Origin: Ricinus communis
Lineage: Eukaryota; Streptophyta; Magnoliopsida; Malpighiales; Euphorbiaceae
Reading direction: 5' to 3'
Length of the DNA stretch: 64,000 bases
Assembly (NCBI RefSeq): GCF_019578655.1
Contig: NC_063256.1
Coordinates: forward strand, 26,956,342 to 27,020,341
In this document: positions 11,388 to 22,849 of the stretch, in pieces
Layout of the letters: each line of letters starts with the position of its first letter
Position numbering within the stretch: position 1 is the stretch's first letter
The notes under the pieces: generated by a model
Seen by the model: the letters and a program-made list of their open reading frames with translations, nothing else
What the model was told of the DNA's origin: nothing
Database searches by the model: none
Position numbers and translations under genes: made by a program

Positions 11388-12811
11388 TGATAAGCATCAT
11401 ACTACACATATTTTCATGCCCGATTGTTTACATTTTTATGCATGATTATCCCGTTTTATGCTAGAATCACCTGTCTTTTGTTTCCTTTCTCGTTTCAGGT
11501 CATTTTTGAAGGACACCATCAATAATCAAGGGAAATACGTGTGATTACGGACCAAAATCCATCAAATTGGGTGAGAACTAGCACCCCGAGGGTTGAGCAC
11601 GGCCTGGAGTTCGGCAGTGCTGAATTACTAAGAGGCTATCCCCAATTGTGCCATTTCAGCACGACTTCCGTAGCCACCACGGCCTCCAGCACGGCCTGTG
11701 GTGGCTCAAGACCGGCATACTTGAAGGAGTCAAGACAACAGACTACAGATTCAAAGATCGCCTGACTGGACTCCGAATCAACTATATGGGCAATTTTGAG
11801 TTCTTTGAAGAGAGGGGGAGAAAGAGTGACATAGAACCCTGGAGGCTGGTTCGGTTTTTGTACAGTATTGAGTGCAAGAGAGAGTTGCAGTGAGTAAGAA
11901 TCCCGGAATCGCAAGGTTCCGAGTGCAAAACAATAGTGGAGCAATTCAAGAGGCAGTTTAGGAGATTAATCAAAGTGTAGATCCAGATTTGAAGCTGTTC
12001 ATCCAATTAGAGAGAAAAGGGTGTACATGTTTTATTTTCATTATTCTTTCATTGTAATTGATTTCCTAGATTGTTTTAAACATGAACATGTTTAGCTAGA
12101 CTGATTTAATCCATTGGGATCTCTTTACTATGTTGGCTTGATATTATATTGTTGGATTGTTTGAGTTGGTTTTGTATTCTTCTTGTTTTCAGTATTAATA
12201 AGATTATGCATTATTCATGATACGTTGTGAATTGTGATGTTTAGATTGCTTTATGAGATTGAGAAATCCATTTGGCAATTGGAATTTTGAATAACAAGAA
12301 CTAGTTAATAATCGCTTAGAGATAAGGATAATTAACTAGCCGGATTAAGAATTAACAAAGCTTAATAGAGGCGGATTAAAGCTTAATGCTAATTTAAGAA
12401 TCAATCGTTAGGAAGAGATTCCAACTTTAGGTTATTAGGTTTAGGAATTCAGTTATCTCGAGAGAGAAACCGAATTCGGTTAAGAATTCGTCCACGGGTA
12501 GCATAATTAGACTCACCGATCCTTTATCTTTTGTTCGGTTGCCAACTAGTTTAGATTCCCTTTGGGTTTGTCTTCTTGTCTTGATTATTTCATTTATCAA
12601 TTACTCCTGCATCTCCCTCAGAACTTAGCTTGTAGTTAATAGTTAGTTTAGAATTTATTCATTATCCATTTTAGGTTAATATAACAAAGAACAAAGGAGT
12701 AACTCTGGGCTTTCACTTTCCCGAGGAATACGACCTTGATACTCGCCATTAGTGCTAGACTGCATCGGTAGGTTCACTGCCTTAGGTGTAGGTTGCATAA
12801 AGAGCCCATCA
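11388..12811 (+). mobile_element. Solo LTR of the Athila-like family in the PMD gene
   Basis: A single LTR of 1424 bp, TGATAAGCATC...GAGCCCATCA, with ATGAG at 11383-11387 and 12812-12816. No internal sequence accompanies it, so it is a solo LTR left by recombination between the LTRs of a former full element. Taking it out with one ATGAG joins the PMD reading frame without loss (...AHLRDLNE). Confidence 0.93.
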
Positions 12812-13069
12812 ATGAGCAAGGAAGTGAAGGTTCAACGAATTCCCCAAATCACTGGACAAGGTGGTCCTGGAGAGAATAGACTAGAAAAGCTTGGGCCATC
12901 TGGTCAATCTCTCGAGTAGTCCTAGGTACAAGCTAAGCATTGAGTGTTCTTGCACGTCGATAAGAACCCTAGTAGGTCGATGTTGAACTGGTCCAAGACA
13001 TCGAATTGCTGATCGTGAATAGCATCATCAAAAGGTACAGGGCGTGATTGCAGTAAAAGAAAGGGGAGA
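12812..13069 (-). pseudogene. PMD pseudogene, middle segment between the two solo LTRs
   Basis: The minus strand reads SRPVPFDDAIHDQQFDVLDQ and later AFLVYSLQDHLVQ*FGEFVE, corresponding to the part of a PMD between the first conserved block and the LRDLxE block. Two frames are needed, so at least one frameshift is present. The segment joins to 11387 and to 14460 when the two solo LTRs are removed. Confidence 0.75.
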
Positions 13070-14459
13070 TGATGTGTTGCATTCTATACATGTTTTTTTG
13101 CTTCATTTATTCATGTTTATGCATGTATTGAAGTCGTTCTTTATGCTAGATTCACCACACTAGATATCTATTTGTGTCTTCAGGTTATTTGGACTTTCAG
13201 CATCATTTCTAGAGAAAAATCAAAAGATTTAAGGCCTAAACAGGACTTCAGAGTGGATTTCAGGGCTTGAGTACGGCCCATGCTCAAGCGAGGGCAACAT
13301 AGTCATTTCTACAAGAGTACTGCATTTTTTGAGGCTAGTGCATGGCCTGTGCAAGTTGCACGGGCCTTGGCATGGCCCGTGGCACGGCCCGTGCAACTTG
13401 CACGGCCTAAGGCACTAGCCCTAGCACAGCTCGTGCATGCATTTCCTATATATATGAGTTCAGTTTTTGAGAAAAGAGTTTGCCATTCTAACTCCGAGAT
13501 TCTTACGCACATGCGACCTTCCGCTTTCCAGACTTCTTGACTGACCTTGGGAGACCATTTTCACATATTGAAGGATGGATTTGAGGAGATTCAAGCTTGT
13601 TTGAGAGATCGAGGAGATGGATTCTGAAGCATTCAATCTGATTTTAGCACTGTCCACTTTGATTCGAGATAAGGGTGTACATGTTCCAAGTTCATTTCTA
13701 TTTTTTTTCTCTTCTAGTTATGTTTTTTATATGTATGAATAGCTAGAGCTGACAAAGCCATTGGGTTCCTATTGTTGATGGATTACTTTTAATTTTTTTT
13801 TTATTATTAGATTACCAATTTGTAATCCTTCTTGCTTTTCAGTAATAAAAGTTTGTTTCATTTTACTTGAGACGTTGAGTTGAATGTCACTTGGATTGTT
13901 TAATTGGTATTGAGAAATTCGTTAAACAATTGGAACTTGATTAAGCAAGAACTGGTTAATAACACTTAGTGATAACATTAATTGGCTAGCCGGATTAAGG
14001 ATTAATAACTCTTAATAAACTTGAATCAAATCTTAATGTTGTTTTGAGATTAATCGTTAGGCAGGGATTGCAGCATTTAGTTTCTAGAGTTAGGAACTCG
14101 GTGAGCTCGAGAGAGGATCCGAGTTCATTCTAGGATTCAGGCACGGGTAATCAATTTGGTAATCAAGATAATCACCTTTAGTAATTCCATCGCAAATAGG
14201 TACTCCTTGGGTTTTCTTTCTTCCTGTGTTTGCTTCATTATCTTTTCAGTTTGTTTGGCATTTTATTTTGCATTTCATCATTTCTAGTTTACAGTTTAGT
14301 TGACCTTTCACCATTTGCTTAAGGTTAGATAACACTTAGTACAGTAGTAGCTTTAGGTTCACCCGTTCCCTAGGGGATACGACCTTGATACTCGCTATTA
14401 GTGCTTGACTATATCAATAGGTTCACTACCTTAGGTGTAGTTGCATCAGTAGCCCATCA
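13070..14459 (+). mobile_element. Diverged solo LTR of the Athila-like family in the PMD gene
   Basis: LTR of 1390 bp, TGATGTGTTGC...GTAGCCCATCA. The flanks are GGAGA (13065-13069) and AGAGA (14460-14464), a 5-bp duplication with one change. It is the most diverged LTR of the family here. Its GC-rich block (about 13270-13440) uses GCACGGCC/GGCCCGTGCAA-type palindromes. No internal sequence is present. Confidence 0.88.
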
Positions 14460-14668
14460 AGAGATAGGGTTAGCTCACCAACCATAGTGTGGAAGGTTGA
14501 GTGGTGTCCATCTACCTCTTGAGTAGTGCATAGATCGAATTGTGATCGGTCCTCCCAGTGACGAACGATAAAGTAGCAACAAACTGGTGGAACTCGGTAT
14601 CTCCAATCGGAGCTTACATCGAGCTCGATAGCTCATCGAAGCACTCGACACTGTGTCGCTCTAAAGAG
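14460..14668 (-). pseudogene. PMD pseudogene, second exon (N-terminal conserved block)
   Basis: On the minus strand an intron-type acceptor (...TATGCTCTTTAG) precedes 14668. The exon then reads FVATLSFVTGRTDHNSIYAL, LKR*MDTT and, after a one-base frameshift, STFHTMVGELTLS. The last block is the family's TFHxxxGExTxTL signature; the stop again replaces a conserved tryptophan (family form: ALVERWxxxTxTFH). It ends where the solo LTR 13070-14459 inserted. Confidence 0.8.
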
Positions 14669-14971
14669 CATAAAAAATAAAGACACAATGCACACACACC
14701 GAGACACAAAACAAGTAAATATGTTGTTTAATATTATTATTTTTTATCAAAACACCTTAAAAATCAGTTTTGGCCTGTGTAGAGTCGAATCGGCACTGCA
14801 CAAAGCTGATAGGCTGTGCGCACACCTGAATCAGTTGTGCGCACAACCGAATGGACTCTCCAGGTTAGGGCACGGGAATCTTTCAAGTTTTTTATAGTTT
14901 CTCATGTATTTTTAGCAAATAACATGTGTATCTAGTATTTAAATCATAGGAAATAAGATTTAATGCAAGAA

Positions 14972-15301
14972 AAATACCTCTCTAACAGTCGAAAATGCCC
15001 GATCAGTGTTCAATTTTGCCAAAATGGGGACTTCCTGCCCTTTGACAAGCCTAAGATAGTTTTGGCAAGAAATTGATAGTGAATACTCCCAATCCAATGT
15101 GACTGGGGTACGTCTGAAAAATCTAGAATAAGAGCCAGCCGTTTTGCGATTGATTTCATGAAATTTAGCTGAAAAAAATGAGCAAGAAAACAAAGAAAGA
15201 TTAAAGAGGAGTTTTGAGAGGAAATAAGGAGAATAGGATAAAAGTGAATTAGAAATAGATATAACGATATTTATACTTCCTAAAGAGGGTAAAAGTGCCA
15301 T
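14972..15301 (-). pseudogene. Possible first exon of the PMD gene
   Basis: A 110-codon open stretch on the minus strand starting with ATG at 15301 and ending at a donor-like GAGAG|GTATTT at about 14971. The intron would run to the acceptor at 14669, about 300 bp. The later part (TPVTLDWEYSLSISCQNYL, LVKGQEVPILAKLN) looks like coding sequence, but I do not recognise it. It is joined to the PMD only by position and plausible splice sites. Confidence 0.4.
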
Positions 15302-15464
15302 TTTGGTCCCTGAACTTCCAAAATTATATTTTAGTCCCTATATGAGCCAATTACCAATGTAGAGTCCAAAAGACACCTATCAAGTCAATTGCATACCAAA
15401 ATGGGAATTTTTAATTTAAAGTCAAATTCAACACCCAGAAAGTGGAAAATCAAGAAAAATCCAA

Positions 15465-15830
15465 AGTGAAGTCCTCAAAATACAAAAGCAGGCGAAGTCC
15501 TTAAAATTCCAAGCAGGTGAAGTCCTCAAAATCCCAATCAGGTGAAGTCCTCAAAGTTTCAAGCTGGCGAAGTCCTAAAACTCCAAGCAGGTGAAGTCCT
15601 CAAAATCCCAAGGAGGTAAAGTCCTAAAAAATTCAAGCAGGTGAAGTTGTCAAAATTCAAAAGCAGGAGAAGTCCTTAAAATTCCAAGCACGTAAAGTCC
15701 TCAAAATTCAAAAGTAGGTGAAGTTCTCAAAATTCTATGCTGGTGAAGTCCTAAAAAATTAAAGCAGGTGAAGTCCTCAAGAATTAAAACAAGCGTAGTC
15801 GTCAAAACTCAAATGAGCATGGTCCCCTCA
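15465..15830 (+). repeat. Minisatellite of a 25-bp GAAGTCCTCAAAATTCCAAGC-type unit
   Basis: About 13 imperfect copies of a 24-31-bp unit with core GGTGAAGTCCTCAAAATTC separated by GCAGG. More copies occur at 16045-16150 and 16445-16530 within a larger repeat. It lies just upstream of Tat/Ogre-type LTR sequence, where such elements often carry repeats in the 3' untranslated region. Confidence 0.85.
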
Positions 15831-15884
15831 TCAAATAAAAAACTCAATAGTTTGGGCTTACAAAGCGGTGCTTGATATATGATT

Positions 15885-16830
15885 TTTCTCAATTTATTTA
15901 ATCGCATGAGTGCTTATAATTCTCGAAAAACCTAAGGCACCTGTTAGCATCCATTTTTCGGATTTAGATATTGAGAGAATTATAGAAAACCCAATGATGA
16001 AAGTTACTGCCTTTTTCGCGTCTCGAAAGTTTGAGGATAGAAAAATTCTCCTTAAAATTCCAAGCAGTCGAAGTCCTCAAAATTAAGATAGGTGAAGTCC
16101 TTAAAAATTCAAGCTGGCGAAGTCCTCAACAATTGAAACAGGCGTAGTACTCAAAACTCAAATGCACGTGTTCCCATATCAAATTAAAAATTCAACATTT
16201 CAAGCTTATGAAGCGTGGCTTCTATAGCTTATTAACATATCCTTTTAACTATATCCTTGATTTTATGATCTGTCATAATTTATTTAATCGCATGAGTGCT
16301 TATAATTTTCGAAGAACCGGGAGCAGCTGTCAGCACCTAATATTTAGATTCAGATATCGAGAGAATTATAAAAATCCAATAATAAAAGTTACTTCCTTTC
16401 TCGAGTCTCAAGAGTTTGAGGATGAGAAAATTCTCTTCAAAATTCCAAGCAGGCGAAATCCTAAAAATTGAGGTAGGCGAAGTTCTAAAAAATCAAGCAG
16501 GCGAGGTCTTCAAGAATTGAAATAGGCGTAGTCCTCAAAACTCAAATGAGTGTGGTCCCCACATAAAATTAAAAATTCAACATTTCAGGCTTACAGAGTG
16601 CGACTTCTACAGCTTATTAACATATTCTTTTAACTGTATCCTTGATATTATGCTTTGTCTCAATTTATTTAATTGCATGAGTGCTTATAAATTTCGACAA
16701 ACCGGGGGCAGCTATCAGCACCCATTTTCTAGATCTAAATATCGAGGGAATTACAGAAAATCCAATTATGAAAGTTACTGCCTTTCTCGAGTCTCGAGAG
16801 TTTGAGGATAGGCAAATTCCAGTAAGGTCT
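15885..16830 (+). repeat. Higher-order tandem repeat, about 385-bp unit, three copies
   Basis: The phrase TTTAATCGCATGAGTGCTTA recurs at about 15897, 16279 and (with one change) 16666, giving steps of 382 and 387 bp. Each unit holds the start of the Tat LTR (TCAGCACCCATTTTTC..., GATATCGAGAGAATTA), then several 25-bp minisatellite units. The last unit continues into a full LTR. Confidence 0.8.
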
Positions 16831-18605
16831 AAGAATAATTGAACTTAAAATTACTTTTCTAGAATCAATCTGAATTCAATTATTAGAAAAAATCAACTTT
16901 GAGGGGTGAAACAACAATTTTCACAAGTTTAGGGACTAAAGTGCAAATTTTTCAAAGACTTTTTGCCTCTTAGAGCCAATTCTACACGGAGCTAACCGGC
17001 TTAGCATAGAGCCGATCAGCTATGTGCAGAGCTAACCGGCTCTACATAGTGCCAATTGGCTAATTTTCAAAATCCAATGTCATTTTGTGTTTTGACTTTA
17101 AAATGCAAATAATTAATAAAAAGAAGATTCTAGAATGAACTAATGATAATTGATAGATGTTATTGATATTTATTTAAATCTTAAAGATTTATTTATTGGA
17201 TAATAATAACTGATAAAGGAAATCTTTTCTTTTTAAATTGAAAAGGGATATGAGTCTATCTACTTCTTTAGGGTTTTCTAAAAATCCTACCTCTATATAA
17301 ACATTGTTAAATCCTAATTTTAGGGTTACAGATTCTAACCAATTTCTAGAAAAATATCAGTCATTATTAGCAAGTCTTAAAAGATTGAAAATATGAAAAT
17401 ACCTACATTTATTCAAAGCGGATTGTTTTTGGTAACTATATGCATAGGTCACTAAGAAAGAACTCAGATTAGGAAGATTTTCATTAAATAACATAAGCTT
17501 TCTCAAACCTTAGACAAACGTTGGATTCTCATCCGATCTTCAATTTAACAGCCTCATCATTTTTAGAAATTCGCATATCAGCAATCTACTGTGACAACCT
17601 GAGGGTTCCCACACATCCAACATCATCAACCTCTTTTTCCCTTCCTGGTTTTTATGCTTTTTATGGTCTAGGAACATGTTTTGGTTATTTTCTAAGTGAC
17701 ATGTTTTGATTTCATGATTAGATTATAGTTTCTCATGAATTAATATGTTACTGATTTTATTGGATTTTGAATATGATAATATGATCAGCCCTAGGATTTG
17801 AATATGACAATTTGAATGTGTTGGGTTTTGAATCTAATGATTAAAAGGATTAGGATAATATGATTTATGTCCTTTTTTTTAACGATTATGAGATCATTTG
17901 AAAGTTTTAGGGTTACATGTTCAAACCTAAAATCTCCAATGTAAAATTTTTTGGCTTTCTACCAGTTTGTTCTTTTTATGTTTGTGTTATTTTCTATGTG
18001 GTTTAGTCCATTTTAATTCATTTTTTATGCTTTTACTTCATTATTTCGCATTTCTAATCATTTTTTAACCTTCAGTCTATGTAAAATGGGCTCTTCGATG
18101 TGAGAACTTTAAGAAAAATTGCAGAACCAGCCTAATCAAGTCGATCAGCTCTGTGACCTCAGCCAATCGGTTCTTCAGCCATATATGCCTATTTTTAAGT
18201 TTTTATGCAATTTTAGTCTATTTTGTATACTATAGCTTAATTTTATGTGTTTTTCTTTCATTCTCTTAGTTGTATAAGGGTTGTAATAGCTAGATTTAAT
18301 TTCCTGCACTTTAATTCATGTTGATAAATGTCAAATATCTGCTGTGTGAATGCCTAATTAAATATTGGACACAGTGACTTTAGGTTAAAGTTGGACCTTA
18401 GCATGAAAAAGTAGTCCATTAGGTTAAAGGATGGTAAAAGTGGGCTTAAATTAAAATTCATATAGACTTAGTGGGTTTTGCCATGGTGTAATTAAATTAA
18501 TTGGGCCACACTATAATAAGGATCATCAAATTGGGCCTCAGGGTAGTCCATTTAGGCTTGAATGTCGGAACTAAGTGCATAACTTGTAATTGGACTAGAC
18601 TAAGC
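16706..18605 (+). repeat. Tat/Ogre-type LTR, 3' end truncated
   Basis: From CAGCACCCATTTTCTAG the sequence is colinear with the E5 5' LTR (about 51850-53050): shared GTGACAACCTGAGGGTTCC (17590 and 52018) and TAATTGGACTAGACTA-type sequence near the end. CTCTATATAAACA at 17291-17303 is a good TATA box. The copy stops at about 18605, where a second LTR head begins. The open frame at 17521-17709 sits just after the conserved leader and has no family signature. Confidence 0.7.
17291..17302 (+). promoter_or_regulatory. TATA box of the Tat-type LTR
   Basis: CTCTATATAAAC, a near-consensus plant TATA box in the middle of the LTR, about 300 bp before the conserved leader segment. Confidence 0.55.
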
Positions 18606-18925
18606 GGGTGTCAGTACCCATTTTTCGGATCCAGATATCGAGAGAATTGTGAAAAATCCGATGATGAAAGTTACTCCTTTCTCGAGTCTTAGAAGGTTGA
18701 GGACGGGCAAATCCCAATTAGAATTGAGAATAATTGAACCAAAATTACTTTTCTATAATCAATTTGGATCCGATTGAGGGGTGAGGCGGCAACTTTTACT
18801 AGTTCAGGGACTAAAATGTAAGCTTTTTCAAAACTTTTTGGCCTCTAAGCCAATCAGCTCTGCGTACAGCCGAATCGGTTATGCACAGAGCCTATAGGCT
18901 CTGCACAATACCGATTTGTTATTTT
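18606..18925 (+). repeat. Second Tat-type LTR head (first ~320 bp of an LTR)
   Basis: TGTCAGTACCCATTTTTCGG at 18609 repeats the LTR start seen at 15950, 16333 and 16706, including the GGGGTGAGGCGGCAAC segment and the AGCCAATC...GCCGAATCGGTTA block. It breaks off where the hairpin minisatellite starts. Confidence 0.7.
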
Positions 18926-20254
18926 TGATGGCTAACACTCAAATCCAAGTATTTTTTAATGGCTAACACTCAAACCTTCAAATCCAAGTGTTTTCCTATA
19001 GCTAACACTTAAACCTAAGTGTTTTTCAATGGCTAACACTTAAACTGTCAAACCCAAGTGTTTTATGGCTCACACTTAAAACCCTATAATAGAGAATGAT
19101 TTAGAGAAGAAAGAAACCAAGTTCACTCTTATAAATATAGCTCAATATTAAAAAGTAGAGTGAACTTACAACCCTCACACAAAAGTGCTTTGACCTTACA
19201 AATGAAGGACAAGAGGGTTTGATGAAGAATTCCATGCTCAAAGATGTATAAAGATGTTTCTCACTTGTATTTGATCTTTGGAGAGCTTAAAAACTTTTAA
19301 GTTCATGTTCCAAGTGAGTATTTATAGTGTCTTTCCTCCATATAGCCGTTAAAAAAGTTGGTTAAGTCAAATCCTCTCTAATAGCTATAAGATTGTCATT
19401 AAATGCACTATCAGCGTGAAATCGTTGTCACATTTGCACCAAATATGATCGTTGGAGAGTCGCAATCGCGATCTCTACTGGACTATTTTTACTCTACAAT
19501 TCCAAATGATGAACCATATTTTTTGTTTGAAACTTTCACCAGCCTAATACAACTTTGAAAGTTTAAGAAATGCCAAAAATAGTCATCTCTATACTCTAAA
19601 AAGTTAAAAACTTTTATTGCTCATCTCAGCGTGACACTTCAGACATGCTTTAGTATTTTAACTGGTGTATCTTTATACACCTAGGATTGATGTAAAACCT
19701 TTTGCATATGAAACTAGACTTCTAGCAATAATACCACTAATTCTAATTGACTTCATCTTTTGCAGTCCAATTTGACAGCTTGAGCATAATTCACTCAAAA
19801 ATCCGAAACTCTATTTTTCTAACTCTAAAAATTATTATAATTTTTGTTCTTGAAAATAGACTGATGTAGCTATCCATCCTTGTATGGCTTGCCCTTATAA
19901 ACACTTCTAAGTAGTACAGTTTATTCTTCAAACTTCAACTAACTGATTTTATTCCATGAAGATCATGCTTGTTTACATGAGTCTCTTGACTCCACATGCT
20001 CTTTGCATTGTCCTTATATGCTATATCACTCTCTCATCTTTATTATTTCATGACTTTATCTTGATCTTCATATTTGACTTAATTATTTAAGTCCTTAACT
20101 CTTGAATCCATCTTTACACTTATGCCTTCATCTTCACATATATGCATTAATGATAATTAAGAATTACCTACTAAGAACAACAATACTAAATAATATTGTT
20201 AATAATAATAATGTTTTGCATCATCAAAAGCACATATAAAATCTTGGGGTCAAC
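18926..20254 (-). repeat. Copia-type LTR (minus strand), left boundary not resolved
   Basis: On the minus strand the LTR begins TGTTGACCCCAAGATTTTAT at 20254, a start typical of plant Copia elements. It is preceded by the polypurine-type AAAAAGGAGGAGAA (plus 20305-20318), so this is a 3' LTR. The left part holds the hairpin minisatellite (18932-19085). The exact LTR end next to the Tat LTR is not clear. Confidence 0.6.
18932..19085. repeat. Hairpin minisatellite, AACACTTAAACC...AAGTGTT unit
   Basis: Four and a half units of 31-39 bp, each of the form GCTAACACTTAAAC...AAGTGTTTT. In the third unit AACACTTA-AACC-TAAGTGTT is a perfect 8-bp stem with a 4-base loop. Confidence 0.85.
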
Positions 20255-20943
20255 AATCTCTTATTTTTTATGATGACAAGACATTGATGCAATAATCAAA
20301 ATTATTCTCCTCCTTTTTGGAATCACTCAAAAAGCGTCATTAACATAAAGTGTATATATTGTAAATGCAAGAGATTAGATAAATGCATGAAATCAAAAGA
20401 TACATGTATATTTCTCATTTCTTTTACAACTTGAGGATCTTCATGATATGTTTACTCCCCTTAAAAAGGTAATTTGTACATAACTAAGAGCATATATCCC
20501 CTTCAGACTAATAATTCTTTAGCACAAACTAAGAATGTTCATGAACTATGGAGAATAATATAAACCAACTCAATAGAGCATGGTCATATAAATATCAATT
20601 AATCCTTCCTACAATGTATGATCATTTGAAATCTTGGGACATGAGACTGTATATTCAAACACTTCATTTAGATGATCTAAAATATATCTAAAATAAATAT
20701 GTAAGTGAGGTTTGGTTATGCTGCCCTTAATATGATAGAAATTTGATGCATGATTTCTCCTTTTGTGGCAAAATTTCTAGAATAGATCATTTAGCTCCTC
20801 CAACTTATTTCCAATCTTTGTAGCTTGATCAATTGACATTTGAACGTTGGAGAGAATTTTTAAAGCTTAAATGATTTTGCTATAAAACAAAAACAACTAC
20901 CTTTCTATAAGTGTAGCGTTAATTCATTTATATCTCCCCCTAA
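20255..20943 (-). other. 3' internal end of the Copia element
   Basis: Non-coding sequence between the Copia 3' LTR and the E2 insertion site. It holds the polypurine-type tract and two more CCCC-rich spots (20455, 20935: CTCCCCCTAA) typical of plant Copia 3' ends read in reverse. I see no coding sequence. E2 interrupts it at TTATG (20944-20948) and sequence of the same character resumes at 32962. Confidence 0.5.
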
Positions 20944-20948
20944 TTATG

Positions 20949-22415
20949 TGATGTGATGCTACTTGTTTTAGCTACAATCTAAGGCAGTGTACCTATCGAT
21001 GCAGTCTAGCACTAATGGCGAGTATCAAGGTCGTATTCCTCAGGAAAGTGAAAGCCCAGAGTTACTCCTTTGTTCTTTGTTATATTAACCTAAAATAAAT
21101 GATGAATAATTTATTTTACTAACTAATAGCTACAAGCTAAATTCTAAGGGAGATGCAGGAGTAATTGATAACTAAAATAACTAAGACAAGAAAGCAAACC
21201 CAAAGGAAACCTAAACTAGTTGGCAATCAAACAAATGATAAAGGATTGGTGGGTCTAATTATGGTACCCGTGGATGAATTCTTAACCGAATTCGGTTTCT
21301 CTCTCGAGATAACCGAATTCCTAAACCTAATAACCTAAAGTTGGAATCTCTTCCTAACGATTGATTCTTAAATTAGCATTAAGCTTTAATCCGCCTCTAT
21401 TAAGCTTTGTTAATTCTTAATCCGGCTAGTTAATTATCATTATCTTTAAGCGATTATTAACTAGTTCTTGCTATTCAAAATTCCAATTGCCAAATGGACT
21501 TCTCAATCACACAAAGCAATCTAAACACACAATTCACAACATCTCATGAACAATACATTATCTTATTAATACTAAAAGCAAGAAGAATACAAAACTAACC
21601 CAAACAATCCAACAATATAATACTAAGCCAACATAGTAAAGAAATCCCAATGGATTTAATCAATCTAGCTAATCATGTTCATTATCAAAATACACAAGAA
21701 TTCAATTATAACAATGAGTAAAGGTAGAGAAAACCCGATTACACCCTTGGATGAGAGTAAACAGCCCCAATTCCCCTTGCTCGAATTAAATCGATTCTTG
21801 TTCCTCTTGCTCGATTTGAAAACCAATCAACAAACCTCGCCCAATCTTCAATCTTTGAAGGGAATCCGCTTGAAACCTTGATCCAAGTCTCTTCCCTTGG
21901 TTTCAGCTCAGAAAACCCTTAGAGAGAGAAATATTAGGGTTTTGGGACGTTCTCCCCCGGCTCTTTTCTTTTTTTCTCTCTTCTTTCTTTTAATTAATTC
22001 TCCCTGTCGCCTGCCAACACGGCCGTGTTGGTACAGCCGTGTTGGTGGCCTTGTTCCCAACACGGTGTGGTGTTCCTGGCCGTGTTACTCTCTGTGGCCG
22101 TGCTCCTTAAGAACTTATTTTTCTTTTATGTTTGATGACACCTAACACGGCCGTGTTTGTGCCTGTGTTAGGAACACGACCAGTGTTGAAACCAACACGG
22201 CCATGTTCAGCTTTCTCATGCTCGTACTTAGCTTGTTTCGACAGCTTCGGCATCCAATTATGCTCAAATTCTTCCCTTTATCATCCTTTGACTTCTTTTG
22301 GACCTAATGCACACAAACAGACGCATAGGGTGAGTGTTGGGACCAATTCACATCCAAATGTCCATAAAACCAATCTTAAAAACCCCATTTAGATGTGTGT
22401 ATTTTACGCACATCA
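20949..22415 (-). repeat. E2 3' LTR (1467 bp)
   Basis: Minus-strand LTR, TGATGTGCG... at 22415 to ...CATCACATCA at 20949. Subfamily B is marked by TGATGTGCGTAAAATACACA at its start and by a GC-rich block built from AACACGGCCGTGTTGG units (about 22015-22215). The minus-strand polypurine region (AGTGTGGGGTTATT) follows at 22416. Confidence 0.9.
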
Positions 22416-22849
22416 AATAACCCCACACTTAGCTCATTGCTTGTCCTCAAGCAATCAAAAGTAAAATAAGGAAAATAAACCACTAAGGAACAATACTTAA
22501 ACTGACAGACAAGCTAGAAAGCTCCTGCACATATCCTTAACAAGCATAAGTCAAACAAAAAGAAACGAAGCAATAAATTCAAGTATCACAACCAAGATGC
22601 CAATAATTCGCAAAATACTGTCTCAACAAAATTATCAGAGCCAACTCCTCACCAGATTCACTCTAAGTCACTCAAAGTGTTTAAAGGGTAGTGTTTAATC
22701 GTTCAATGCATCAACTACTGCCTTACGATATGCTTGCTCTTAAATCCTACTCCTACCACTTATGGAGAGTCAATAGCCATGTCAAGAGGTCTTTATAAGG
22801 GTTGTAATGGGGATTAGGTAAGGGTAGGTAAATTTTGTCAGAGTTGAAC
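22416..22849 (-). other. E2 internal 3' end (subfamily B)
   Basis: Polypurine region and untranslated sequence with the TTGCTTGAGGACAAGCAA segment (plus 22438-22455). It stops at TGAAC (22845-22849), where E3 inserted. Confidence 0.75.

Noticed and set aside
15465..16530. Possible CRISPR-like array
   Set aside because: The 25-bp units are directly tandem without unique spacers of constant length, and the setting is a plant retrotransposon.
21675..21881. Short frame MFIIKIHKNSIITMSKGREN shared by both subfamily-B LTRs (also 32249-32455)
   Set aside because: It is antisense to the LTR transcript and its repetition follows from LTR homology; it has no recognisable domain.
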